Assembly: GCF_039595935.1 (NCBI RefSeq)
Contig: NZ_JBCNKR010000004.1
Coordinates: 619,001-683,000, forward strand
DNA: 64,000 nt
Direction of reading: 5' to 3'
Source: Flavobacterium sp.
GTDB lineage: Bacteria > Bacteroidota > Bacteroidia > Flavobacteriales > Flavobacteriaceae
In this document: in pieces, positions 18,279-26,145 of the stretch
Position numbering within the stretch: the stretch's first letter is position 1
Layout: every line of letters starts with the position of its first letter
Made by a program: the position numbers and the translations under genes
Notes under the pieces: generated by a model
What the model was told of the DNA's origin: nothing
The model's input: only the letters and a program-made list of their open reading frames with translations
The model's database searches: none

Positions 18279-18314
18279 AAAAAAAATCTAACGCTCGAAA
18301 AATCGAACGTTAGA
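18279..18314 (-). terminator. Intrinsic terminator after the aldolase/dehydrogenase gene
   Basis: TCTAACGCTCGA (18287-18298) pairs with TCGAACGTTAGA (18303-18314) over 12 bp with one G-U wobble, with a 4-nt AAAA loop. An A-run at 18279-18286 becomes a T-run on the minus strand. It lies 54 bp past the stop of the fused gene, so rhaI needs read-through or its own promoter. Confidence 0.8.
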
Positions 18315-18367
18315 CCACAAAAAACCACTTTTGCTTAAACAAACTTATAAAAAAACTTAAATAAATT

Positions 18368-20518
18368 TTATCGGTAAAAGCCCATTCCAACGCCTCCGTC
18401 TACGTTTAAGGCATTTCCTGTTGACTTATCTAATAAGCCTCCAACAAATACAAAACAAGCGTTTGCGATATCATCCGGCAGTATAATTTCATTTAATAAT
18501 GTACGTTTTGCATAGTAAGCCGGAAGTTCTTCAACTGTAATTCCGTATGCTTTTGCACGACCTTCTGCCCATCCTCCTGACCAAATATTTGAGTCTGAGA
18601 TTACTGCATCAGGATTTACTGTGTTTACACGAATTTTATCTGCTCCTAATTCAGCTGCCATTAAACGTGTTAAATGCGCCTGAGCGGCTTTTGCAGAACC
18701 ATAACCCGGATTATTTGGTCCGGCTACAACTGCATTTTTAGAAACGATATTTACGATGTCTCCTCCGAAACCTTGTTTGCGCATTACTTCAATTCCGGCT
18801 TTAGAAACAATAAATTGTCCTTTCACCAAGATATCGTATAATCTGTCCCACTCTTCAAGAGTATGTTCTGCAATAGATTTTGAAATACTGATTCCAGCAT
18901 TATTTACTACAATATCAACACCGCCAAAAGCTAAAGAAGCTTCGTCTAATGCTTTTTCTGTACTAACTTCGTCAGTAACATTTAGCAATGTGCTTGATAC
19001 CGCATCTTTACCAAAAGTTTTGATAAACTCAGCTTTTGCACCTTGTAAACGTTCTTCATTGATATCGTTGATTACTACACAAGCGCCTTCCTGAGCAAAT
19101 TTCTTAGCTATAGCTTTTCCAATTCCGCCCGCAGAACCTGTAATAAGAGCTACTCTTCCAGATAATGCTTTTGGTTTTGGCATACGCTGCAATTTTGCTT
19201 CTTCTAATAACCAATATTCGATATCAAAAGCTTCCTGGTGAGGCAAAGAAGTATATTCTGAAACGGCTTCTGCACCTTTCATTACGTTTACGGCATTGAT
19301 ATAATATTCTGATGCTAAACGCGCCATTGTTTTATCTTTAGCAAAAGTAAACATACCAACTCCCGGATATAAAATTACAACCGGATTTGGGTCACGCATT
19401 GCTGGCGAATTTGATTTTTTACATGCATTATAATAATCTTTATACATGGCACGGTAAGCTTCAAAAGCAGGAGTTAATTTTGCTTTAACCGCATTTACAT
19501 CAGATAAATCTTCGTTTGGATCTAACTCTAAAACCAGCGGACTGATTTTTGTTCTTAAAAAGTGATCCGGACAAGATGTTCCTAACGGAGCTAATTTTGA
19601 AAGATCGTTTGAATTGATGAATTCTAAAACTCTGGCATCATCTGTATAATGACCAATCATTTGACGTTCTGATGAACAGAAACCTCTTAAAATCGGTGCT
19701 ACTTTTGCTGCTTTTAATTTACGGTCTGCTTCTGCAAGGCTTTCGATTTTTTGTCCTCCAAAAACCGGACGTTTTTTTCCGTAATTATCTTCTAAATAAG
19801 AAGCACATTTCTCGATTACTTCCAGCGTATTGATATAACTTTCGTATGCAGTATCGCCCCAGGTAAAAAGACCATGAGAGCCCAACATGATTCCGCGTAG
19901 TTTTTTTCCGTTTTTAGCCGCTTCTTCTAAACAGCTTCTTAATTGAAGACCTAAGTCAAAGCCCGGACGCTGCCAGCCTACCCAGCCAATTTCTCCGTTA
20001 AATAATTCTTCTGTGATTTTCTTTCCATCTTTTGCTGCCGCAATTGCAATTGCGGCATCCGGATGTAAGTGATCAATATGTGCGAATGGTAAAAATCCGT
20101 GTAAAGGCGTGTCGATTGAAGGCGCTTTTGAAGCTAAATCAAAAATACAGTGGTTGAATAATTCTACCATTTCATCTTCAAATTCAATACCTCTGTAAAC
20201 ATTTTCAAGGTTGCGAAGTCTGTCTAAATACAAAGCGGCACAGCCTGATTTTGTCAAAGTACCAATATCACCTCCAGAACCTTTAATCCACATTACTTCA
20301 GAAGATTCTCCAGTTAAAGGATCTTTGTCTGTAATTTTTACAGATGTATTTCCTCCTCCGTAATTTGTCAGTCTTAAATCGGCTCCCAAAAGGTTAGAAC
20401 GATAAATGAAAAGCGCTACTTCATCACCAGCTAATTCCTGAGCTTTTGCTTCGTCCCAAAGATAGCTTACATGCTTAAAATTCATATTTTTTGTATTAGT
20501 ATTTGACATTGTTATCAT
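18368..20518 (-). CDS. Bifunctional rhamnulose-1-phosphate aldolase / L-lactaldehyde dehydrogenase
   Basis: This 716-residue fusion has a class II aldolase domain (about 1-440) and a short-chain dehydrogenase domain (about 450-716). The aldolase part shows YGGGNTSVKI, the zinc-site histidines in PFAHIDHLHPDAAI and GSHGLFTWGD. The dehydrogenase part shows the NAD motif TGSAGGIGKA, NNAGISIS and the catalytic YGSAKAAQ. Similar fusions (RhaEW type) cleave L-rhamnulose 1-phosphate to DHAP and L-lactaldehyde and oxidise the latter to L-lactate. That makes the lut genes downstream the natural next step. ATG at 20518 is used; a second ATG, three codons on (20509), is also possible. It follows rhaT by 15 bp. 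Confidence 0.93.
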   Translation of the reverse strand: MITMSNTNTKNMNFKHVSYLWDEAKAQELAGDEVALFIYRSNLLGADLRLTNYGGGNTSVKITDKDPLTGESSEVMWIKGSGGDIGTLTKSGCAALYLDRLRNLENVYRGIEFEDEMVELFNHCIFDLASKAPSIDTPLHGFLPFAHIDHLHPDAAIAIAAAKDGKKITEELFNGEIGWVGWQRPGFDLGLQLRSCLEEAAKNGKKLRGIMLGSHGLFTWGDTAYESYINTLEVIEKCASYLEDNYGKKRPVFGGQKIESLAEADRKLKAAKVAPILRGFCSSERQMIGHYTDDARVLEFINSNDLSKLAPLGTSCPDHFLRTKISPLVLELDPNEDLSDVNAVKAKLTPAFEAYRAMYKDYYNACKKSNSPAMRDPNPVVILYPGVGMFTFAKDKTMARLASEYYINAVNVMKGAEAVSEYTSLPHQEAFDIEYWLLEEAKLQRMPKPKALSGRVALITGSAGGIGKAIAKKFAQEGACVVINDINEERLQGAKAEFIKTFGKDAVSSTLLNVTDEVSTEKALDEASLAFGGVDIVVNNAGISISKSIAEHTLEEWDRLYDILVKGQFIVSKAGIEVMRKQGFGGDIVNIVSKNAVVAGPNNPGYGSAKAAQAHLTRLMAAELGADKIRVNTVNPDAVISDSNIWSGGWAEGRAKAYGITVEELPAYYAKRTLLNEIILPDDIANACFVFVGGLLDKSTGNALNVDGGVGMGFYR

Positions 20519-20533
20519 ATATATTTTGAGTAT

Positions 20534-21583
20534 TTACAAAGAGTTCCCAATTCCGACCAAAACGATCGAAAGCATTATTAATCCGATTCCCCATATAAAA
20601 GTTCTGAATGTTTTTTTCGAAACTCCAGTCCATTCTTTTAAATAGAATCCCCAAAAATTAGCCGTTAAAATAATGGTCGCCATGTGCAGAATCCATGAGC
20701 TGGCACCGTTTCCTAATTTGCTTTCGCCCATTCCGTAAAAGAAAAACTGCAAAAACCACATTGTTCCTGCAAGCGCAGAAAACAAAACATTTTTTGTAAT
20801 TGGTGTTGTTTTATTGGTATAATCTCCAATAGATTTATTTTTGAAATTAAGGTACAAACACCAGATAAGATTGGTTGTTAAACCTCCCCAAAGCAAAACT
20901 ATATAGGTTACGTTATTTTGAAATAATGGATTGCATCCGTTAATTACGGCTTGTTCCGCCATTGGTTTTCCGGCTTCAATTCCGTAATTGAAAAACGAAC
21001 TTAAAATCCCGGAAATAACTGCTACAATTAAACCTTTTACCAAACTAAAATCCTGATCCTTATCTTCATGTCCTGTAGCAAAATCTTTTTCTTTCATCAT
21101 TCCCGCTTTTCCGGAAATAGCAATTCCTAACAGACACACTGCAACGCCAAGTAAAACCAATTGTCCGCCAGAATGAGAAAGCATATCAGAGAAAGAAACT
21201 TTACCATCGGTTGGGTTAAAATCATAATATATGGAAGGAACTAAAGCCCCAAATGCAGAACAAAATCCTAATGTAATTGAGTTTCCCAGCGACATTCCTA
21301 AATAACGAACGCCCAAACCGTATGTTAATCCGCCAATTCCCCAGATTAAACCCATCGAAAAAGTAAAGACTCTAATAGACGGAGAAGCACTCACAATAAT
21401 TTCAGTAAAATTCGGAATCGTTAAATAAGCTGCAACCGGAGGAACTATCAGCCAGGAGAAAAACCCTCCTACAAGCCAGTAACTTTCCCAAGCCCAATCT
21501 TTTACTTTTTTAAAAGGCATATAAAAACTACCCGAAGAGAATCCTCCGATAGAATGAAAAATGATTCCTAATAATGATTCCAT
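20534..21583 (-). CDS. rhaT: L-rhamnose/proton symporter RhaT
   Basis: This 349-residue inner-membrane protein has about ten hydrophobic helices and matches the RhaT family of the drug/metabolite transporter group. Recognisable stretches include the N-terminal GFSSGSFYMPFKKVKDWAWE, WGIGGLTYGLGVRYLGMSLG and FYGMGESKLGNGASSWILH. It brings L-rhamnose into the cell with a proton. It is the first gene of the rhamnose operon on this strand and diverges from the GntR-type regulator across a 370-bp gap that holds a candidate operator 75 bp from its start. Confidence 0.93.
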   Translation of the reverse strand: MESLLGIIFHSIGGFSSGSFYMPFKKVKDWAWESYWLVGGFFSWLIVPPVAAYLTIPNFTEIIVSASPSIRVFTFSMGLIWGIGGLTYGLGVRYLGMSLGNSITLGFCSAFGALVPSIYYDFNPTDGKVSFSDMLSHSGGQLVLLGVAVCLLGIAISGKAGMMKEKDFATGHEDKDQDFSLVKGLIVAVISGILSSFFNYGIEAGKPMAEQAVINGCNPLFQNNVTYIVLLWGGLTTNLIWCLYLNFKNKSIGDYTNKTTPITKNVLFSALAGTMWFLQFFFYGMGESKLGNGASSWILHMATIILTANFWGFYLKEWTGVSKKTFRTFIWGIGLIMLSIVLVGIGNSL

Positions 21584-21953
21584 TTACTAATTTTGTTTGT
21601 GGTTAATTGTGATAGTTAATTTGGTTTTGTAAAATAATGTAATGTAAAAAACAAAACTGTCCTGTACTATCCTTTATGATTCGTGTATTTTTTGTTAAAA
21701 GTGCGAACTAATTGCAAAGAACGCTCGTATTATATTGGAAAAATAAATTTAAAAATCCTATTTTAGCAATCGATTTCGTAATTGTTATATTCTCAATTCT
21801 GCATAACTGCCTGAAAATAAAGTAAACCTTTATTGGATTTTAGTTTTTTGTAAGGAAAGTAATAAAATCAGTATATGAGGCGGTTTTTAGAACTGCTTTT
21901 TATAAAATTATAATTAAAAAATTCTTTTTCATGCCCCAAAACATGAATTCGAT
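21584..21953. promoter_or_regulatory. Divergent promoter region of rhaT and the GntR-type regulator
   Basis: This 370-bp gap separates two divergent genes. It contains TGTCCTGTACTATCCT at 21658-21673, which matches 13 of 16 positions of a site upstream of the DUF4861-like gene at 26146-27435. On the minus strand a TTTTG lies next to this site and a TATTTTAC about 17 bp further towards rhaT, a poor match to TTTG/TAnnTTTG spacing. The stretch near 21740-21950 is very AT-rich; I see no strong promoter for the regulator. Confidence 0.5.
21658..21673. promoter_or_regulatory. Candidate GntR-regulator operator upstream of rhaT
   Basis: TGTCCTGTACTATCCT lies 75 bp before the rhaT start. A related 16-mer, TATCCTGTCCTCTCCT, lies 94 bp before the DUF4861-like gene at 27435. 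I saw no other close copy in the window. Binding by the neighbouring GntR-type protein is inference. Confidence 0.4.
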
Positions 21954-23009
21954 ATGCAAAATACCAGCATGATTAAATTAATTAAAATAGACGAAGATTC
22001 GAGGGTTCCAAAATACAAACAGATTGTTGACTCGATTTTGCAGAATATTGCTAACGGAAATTTAAAAATCAATCAAAAAATTCCCTCTATTAACAGTTTC
22101 AGCGAAGAGTTTTATATGTCTCGTGATACGGTTGAAAAAGCCTATAATATTTTAAAAGAAAGAAAAATCATTTCTTCGATTAGGGGAAAAGGATATTATA
22201 TCACGAGAACAAAACTGGAATCGAAAGTAAATGTTTTGTTTTTGACCAATAAACTGAGCTCTTATAAAATGAAGACTTATAGCGCTTTCATTGATACTTT
22301 AGGAGCCAATGCACATGTTGATCTTCAGATTTATCACTGTGATGAAACGCTTTTCTTAAATATTCTTGACAAATTTGAAGGTGCTTATGACTACTATGTT
22401 ATTACAACTCATTTTAAAACCGACGAATTAAAACATCTTAGTTTTACTGATGAAGTGGTTGAAGCCATTAAAAAAATTCCACAGGAAAAATTAGTTGTTT
22501 TAGACAATATAAAATTAGGAACGAGCGATAATGTCATTAAGATTTATCAGGATTTTGAAAATGATATTTATAATGCATTAAAAGAAGGTCTTTCGAAAAT
22601 AACAAAATACAAACGCTTAATTTTGGTTTATCCTGATAAAGCGGTTTATCCATATCCGAGAAGAATTTTGCATGGATTTCGAAAATTTTGTGTTGAACAC
22701 GAGATTAATTTTGAAATCCTGAGTGAAGTTTACGACGATATGATTCTTAAAAAAGGGGATTTATTTATCACTATTGAAGAATCTGATTTGGTTAATTTAG
22801 TAAAACAGATTCGTGACGAAGAATTTGTTTTAGGAAAAGATATTGGTGTTATCTCATACAACGACACGCCTTTAAAGGATTTATTGGGCATTACTGTAAT
22901 GTCTACTGATTTTAATATTATGGGAGAAACTGCTGCCAGAATGATTTTGAATAAAGAAAAAGGACAGTTTAAAGTTCCGTTTAATTTTATTGATAGGAAT
23001 TCTATTTGA
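21954..23009 (+). CDS. GntR-family regulator with sugar-binding domain, probable rhamnose regulator
   Basis: This 351-residue protein has an N-terminal GntR-type winged helix (about 15-80: VPKYKQIVDSILQNIANGNL, IPSINSFSEEFYMSRDTVEKAY) and a C-terminal LacI/periplasmic-binding-like domain (about 90-345), where EDFVLGKDIGVISYNDTP-type features (here RDEEFVLGKDIGVISYNDTP) and GETAARMIL occur. It is divergently placed from rhaT, so it probably senses rhamnose or a pathway intermediate and controls the rhamnose operon. Start at 21954 or the in-frame ATG at 21969 (MIKLIKIDEDSRVP); the second fits the usual domain start better. Ligand is inferred. Confidence 0.85.
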   Translation: MQNTSMIKLIKIDEDSRVPKYKQIVDSILQNIANGNLKINQKIPSINSFSEEFYMSRDTVEKAYNILKERKIISSIRGKGYYITRTKLESKVNVLFLTNKLSSYKMKTYSAFIDTLGANAHVDLQIYHCDETLFLNILDKFEGAYDYYVITTHFKTDELKHLSFTDEVVEAIKKIPQEKLVVLDNIKLGTSDNVIKIYQDFENDIYNALKEGLSKITKYKRLILVYPDKAVYPYPRRILHGFRKFCVEHEINFEILSEVYDDMILKKGDLFITIEESDLVNLVKQIRDEEFVLGKDIGVISYNDTPLKDLLGITVMSTDFNIMGETAARMILNKEKGQFKVPFNFIDRNSI

Positions 23010-23091
23010 GTTACTAAGATTCTGAGATGCTAAGGTTCTAAGTTTTTATTAATTACCTCTATCTTTAGCTGGAGGTATAAAAAGTTATTCA

Positions 23092-23134
23092 AAAAGGCTT
23101 TAACCAAACATTTAAGTTTTGACTAAAGCCTTTT
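23092..23134. terminator. Bidirectional terminator between the GntR gene and the beta-lactamase-fold gene
   Basis: AAAAGGCTTTA (23092-23102) pairs perfectly with TAAAGCCTTTT (23124-23134), an 11-bp stem with a 21-nt loop. A- and T-runs flank both sides. It lies between two convergent stop codons (23009 on plus, 23142 on minus), where a shared terminator is expected. Confidence 0.75.
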
Positions 23135-23141
23135 ATTAAAA

Positions 23142-24326
23142 TTAAGGTTTAGCATCATAAGGAATATACTGATCCCATTGCCATGGTGTATAAGTATCTT
23201 TAATTCCTGTTTCTAATAAATATTTTATGATTTCGCCTGTTTTATAACTATTGGACATTATCAGCATTCCAATTCCTTTTTCTGGGAATATAATACTGTA
23301 ATTCTGAAATCCTGAACCCTGGCCTTCTTTAAAAGCTCCTGTTCCGTAAGGTGATTTTAATACTCCCCAGCCTAAACCGTATGAAAGTTCGATTCCGTCG
23401 TTCCAGTTTCCGTCTTCTAAAGCGCCCGGACCAAATTGATTTTTAGAATGAATACGTATCTGCGGACTAAATAATTCTTTATATGATTTTGAGCTTAGTA
23501 TTTTTTTATTCAGCATTGCTGTCAAAAACTTGCTGTAATCTTCTATAGTAGTTTCCAGCGTTCCAGCTCCTCTTGGCGCATTATCTTTGTCTTTCTCCTG
23601 CACTTTTCCATCATTGTCATATCCGTAAGCATAATCTTTTTCAAATTTCTCCTGCCATTTATAGCTTGAAGCTGTCATTCCGAGTGGCTTGAATATTTTT
23701 TCCTGAGCCAATTCTTCAAGAGGTTTTCCGGTAATTTTTTCTAAAACTACTTGGAGATAAGTCAATCCTTCGCCAGAATAACTGTATCGGCTTCCGGGCG
23801 GAAACTTAATTTTTAATTTTTCATCTGATTCAAACCAGCGCCAGTTTGGTAAACCTGACGTATGATCCAGACACATTCTGGCTGTTATTTTTTTGTATTC
23901 GGGATAATCTTTTAATTCTTTAAAATCTTCATGCCACACCTTTGGTTCATATTCGTAAATAGGTTTTGGCAGATAATCCTGAAGCGGTTTATCCAGAGTT
24001 ATTACGCCATCGTCTACCATTTTCATAACCAAGACTGCAAATACTGCCTTGCTTAAAGAGGCTCCGTAAAGGTTTGTCTGCGGCTCTAACTTCTTTTTGG
24101 CTTCTACATCGCTAAAACCAAAAGTTTTTATATAAACAGGCTTTTTCGAATTAAAAACTGATATAGCCAATCCTTTAACATCGGCTTTGCCCATCAATTT
24201 TTCGATTGCTGCAGTTAAACTGTCTGAAGAAATAGTGCTTCCGTCAAGTCGTTTTATTGAAGATGAATTTTGCGCCTGAACAGAAAAAATACCTGCTGAA
24301 AAAATAATTAAAAGAAAATGTTTCAT
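23142..24326 (-). CDS. Exported serine hydrolase of the class C beta-lactamase fold
   Basis: This 394-residue protein has a signal peptide (MKHFLLIIFSAGIFSVQAQ) and a penicillin-binding-protein-like hydrolase domain. The active-site SxxK is SLSK in LYGASLSKAVF (near residues 92-95) and the second motif is YSGEG in RYSYSGEGLTYL. These families include esterases, D-aminopeptidases and beta-lactamases; which one cannot be told here. It is a single gene, convergent with the GntR-type gene, with no clear link to pectin use. Length is typical. The function beyond serine hydrolase is unknown. Confidence 0.85.
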   Translation of the reverse strand: MKHFLLIIFSAGIFSVQAQNSSSIKRLDGSTISSDSLTAAIEKLMGKADVKGLAISVFNSKKPVYIKTFGFSDVEAKKKLEPQTNLYGASLSKAVFAVLVMKMVDDGVITLDKPLQDYLPKPIYEYEPKVWHEDFKELKDYPEYKKITARMCLDHTSGLPNWRWFESDEKLKIKFPPGSRYSYSGEGLTYLQVVLEKITGKPLEELAQEKIFKPLGMTASSYKWQEKFEKDYAYGYDNDGKVQEKDKDNAPRGAGTLETTIEDYSKFLTAMLNKKILSSKSYKELFSPQIRIHSKNQFGPGALEDGNWNDGIELSYGLGWGVLKSPYGTGAFKEGQGSGFQNYSIIFPEKGIGMLIMSNSYKTGEIIKYLLETGIKDTYTPWQWDQYIPYDAKP

Positions 24327-24546
24327 GTTTCTGATTTATTACGTTGTGGTTAATTAACTCCGCTTTTTATCCAACTTTTTCAAACGACAATTCAAGTAAT
24401 ATAGCCTGATAATAAGTCTAATAAAAATATCAGGAATTTTATAATCATTTTAAATCCCATTTTTTATTATATTTCAATCCTAAAAATCATACAAATATAT
24501 CCCCCGTAAAAGCATAAGACAATACTTATTAATAACCATTTTTTTT

Positions 24547-25302
24547 ATGAAAAACATAAAAGATGATTTGAGTAAACAGCTATTGCTGCAGAAAAATTCG
24601 GGTAATTTGAATAACACAGAAGAATTAAAAACATTTCAGGAAATTGCACAAAATTTCGCCGACTTGGAAAACGGAATCGCCGTTTTAAGCGATTTGTATA
24701 ACAACAAAAGTTATATATACTCTGGAAAAATTGCTGATGAACTTGATATCTTTAAAAAAAATGAGGTTCGTCAAATTGAAAGTATTTGGGAAGATGATCT
24801 TTTTGGGAAACTAAATCCTGATGATGTATTACAGAAATATCTTTTGGAACTTCATTTCTTTAAGTTTATTAAAACCATTCCGGTTGAGGAACGAAAAGAT
24901 TTTTGTGTGATTAGTAAATTGAGAATGAAGGATAAAACGGCTAATAAATCTCTAGTGCACAAAATGTTTTATTTTTCAAATCAATATGAAGATGTAGAAT
25001 TGGCACTTTGTCTTTATAATTTTGATTTTTCTTTGGCTTTGCATTATGAAGGAGCTATCATAAATACTGCAAACGGTAATATTATAAAACAGAATGAATC
25101 CGAAAATGCTTCATTTTTATCCAGCAGAGAAAAAGAAATCCTAAAAATGCTGCAAAAGGGAAAACAAAGTAAAGAAATCGCTTCTCTCCTTTTTATCAGT
25201 ATCAATACCGTAAGCCGTCACAGACAAAATATTATCGAAAAAATGAAAGTCAGCAATACAGCCGAAGCCTGTACGCTTGCATTAAAACTTAAGTGGATAT
25301 AG
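24547..25302 (+). CDS. LuxR-type transcriptional regulator
   Basis: This 251-residue protein ends in a GerE/LuxR helix-turn-helix (about 187-250): LSSREKEILKMLQKGKQSKE, IASLLFISINTVSRHRQNII and MKVSNTAEACTLALKLKWI. The N-terminal 180 residues are not a recognisable receiver (no DD..D..K pattern); they may form a small sensory domain with a PAS-like look, as in other flavobacterial single-component regulators. No membrane segment is seen. It stands alone, divergent from the hydrolase gene at 24326. Targets are unknown. Confidence 0.85.
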   Translation: MKNIKDDLSKQLLLQKNSGNLNNTEELKTFQEIAQNFADLENGIAVLSDLYNNKSYIYSGKIADELDIFKKNEVRQIESIWEDDLFGKLNPDDVLQKYLLELHFFKFIKTIPVEERKDFCVISKLRMKDKTANKSLVHKMFYFSNQYEDVELALCLYNFDFSLALHYEGAIINTANGNIIKQNESENASFLSSREKEILKMLQKGKQSKEIASLLFISINTVSRHRQNIIEKMKVSNTAEACTLALKLKWI

Positions 25303-25385
25303 TTTTTTTTGAGGTTCTGAGGGACTAAGGTTCTAAGGTGCTAAGTTTTTTTAAAAGATTTGAGATCCTGAGATTGTAAGCCTTC

Positions 25386-25525
25386 AACTCATAACTCATA
25401 ACTCATAACTCATAACTCATAACTCATAACTCATAACTCATAACTCATAACTCATAACTCATAACTCATAACTCATAACTCATAACTCATAACTCATAAC
25501 TCATAACTCATAACTCATAACTCAT
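25386..25525. repeat. Heptamer microsatellite, 20 perfect AACTCAT units
   Basis: The unit AACTCAT is repeated 20 times without a single interruption over 140 bp. It lies between the LuxR-type gene (stop 25302) and the terminator of the histone H1-like gene. There is no ORF of interest across it. Perfect identity suggests recent expansion by slippage, so copy number probably differs among strains. Confidence 0.97.
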
Positions 25526-25534
25526 AAAATCCCA

Positions 25535-25562
25535 TAAAAAAACCTCGTCGGTTGACGAGGTT
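25535..25562 (-). terminator. Intrinsic terminator of the histone H1-like gene
   Basis: CCTCGTC (25543-25549) pairs with GACGAGG (25554-25560) around a GGTT loop, extended by A-T pairs. On the minus strand the stem is followed by a run of T, and it lies 9 bp past the stop of the small gene at 25572. Confidence 0.85.
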
Positions 25563-25571
25563 TTAGTTGTA

Positions 25572-25748
25572 TTATTTTTTTGATTCTTCGATAGAAACTT
25601 TTCTGAATTCTTTTAGAAGTTTTTCAATTTCCAAAGTAGCTTTACGAGCTCTTGGTCCTGCAGCTTTAATACCTTTTTCAGTTAAAGATTCAGCTTCTGC
25701 TTTGAATGTTTCAATTTCGGCGTTGATTTTTACTAATAGATCTTTCAT
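25572..25748 (-). CDS. Histone H1-like small DNA-associated protein
   Basis: This 58-residue protein is very rich in Lys, Glu and Ala and matches the short histone H1-like (Hc1-type) proteins common in Bacteroidota. The core is AAGPRARKATLEIEKLLKEF. It is probably a nucleoid-associated protein; direct evidence for DNA binding in this group is limited. The start was set at ATG 25748 (MKDLLVKINAEIETF) rather than an upstream in-frame codon, because a promoter with a -7 box at 25773-25780 would place the transcript start about 20 bp upstream of this ATG. It is a single-gene unit with its own promoter and terminator. Confidence 0.85.
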   Translation of the reverse strand: MKDLLVKINAEIETFKAEAESLTEKGIKAAGPRARKATLEIEKLLKEFRKVSIEESKK

Positions 25749-25772
25749 GCTTATAATTATTAAATTAAGGCG

Positions 25773-25802
25773 CAAAAATAGAAGTTTGATTGGTAGTTAC
25801 AA
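25773..25802 (-). promoter_or_regulatory. Bacteroidota-type promoter of the histone H1-like gene
   Basis: On the minus strand TATTTTTG (25773-25780) matches the -7 consensus TAnnTTTG exactly, and a TTG lies 19 bp upstream (25800-25802). The spacing suits the major sigma factor of flavobacteria. The predicted start site lies about 20 bp before ATG 25748. Confidence 0.65.
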
Positions 25803-26145
25803 CAAATTTGCTGTTAAAATTATCATTGTTTTTCGCACTTTGAGTTAACGCAAAATTTACTTTTAAGCTTTTTTTAAATTCTTTCTTTTCAATAAACTAT
25901 TAATCAGACAATTACTATCAAAATATTTTTTTTTTATTTTTATTCAGCGTCTAAAAATAGATTTGTAAAAAAATCAAAATTTAAAGTAAAGTATCAGATT
26001 TTCGCTTAAAATTCTCTTTAGACCGTTGAAAAATTGAGTAAAAATTACCCGATCGAATAGCTATTAAACACAAAAAACTTAAAATAAATAGTATTTACTG
26101 CAATATTGTCAAAATGACTAAATCTTAAAATTGAATAGTTTAAAA
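25803..26145. other. Long AT-rich intergenic gap
   Basis: This 343-bp stretch upstream of the histone-like gene and downstream of the DUF4861-like gene is AT-rich, with poly-T and poly-A runs near 25925-25980. I found no convincing ORF, hairpin terminator or RNA gene in it. Confidence 0.5.

Noticed and set aside
21764..21778. AATCGATT core near the GntR gene as another LacI-type operator
   Set aside because: Only the central AATCGATT agrees with the operator; outer bases fail and the site is in the rhamnose region without the abutting -7 box.
25386..25525. Heptamer tract as a CRISPR or a coding repeat
   Set aside because: The unit is only 7 bp with no spacers, and no frame across it has a credible start or gene context.
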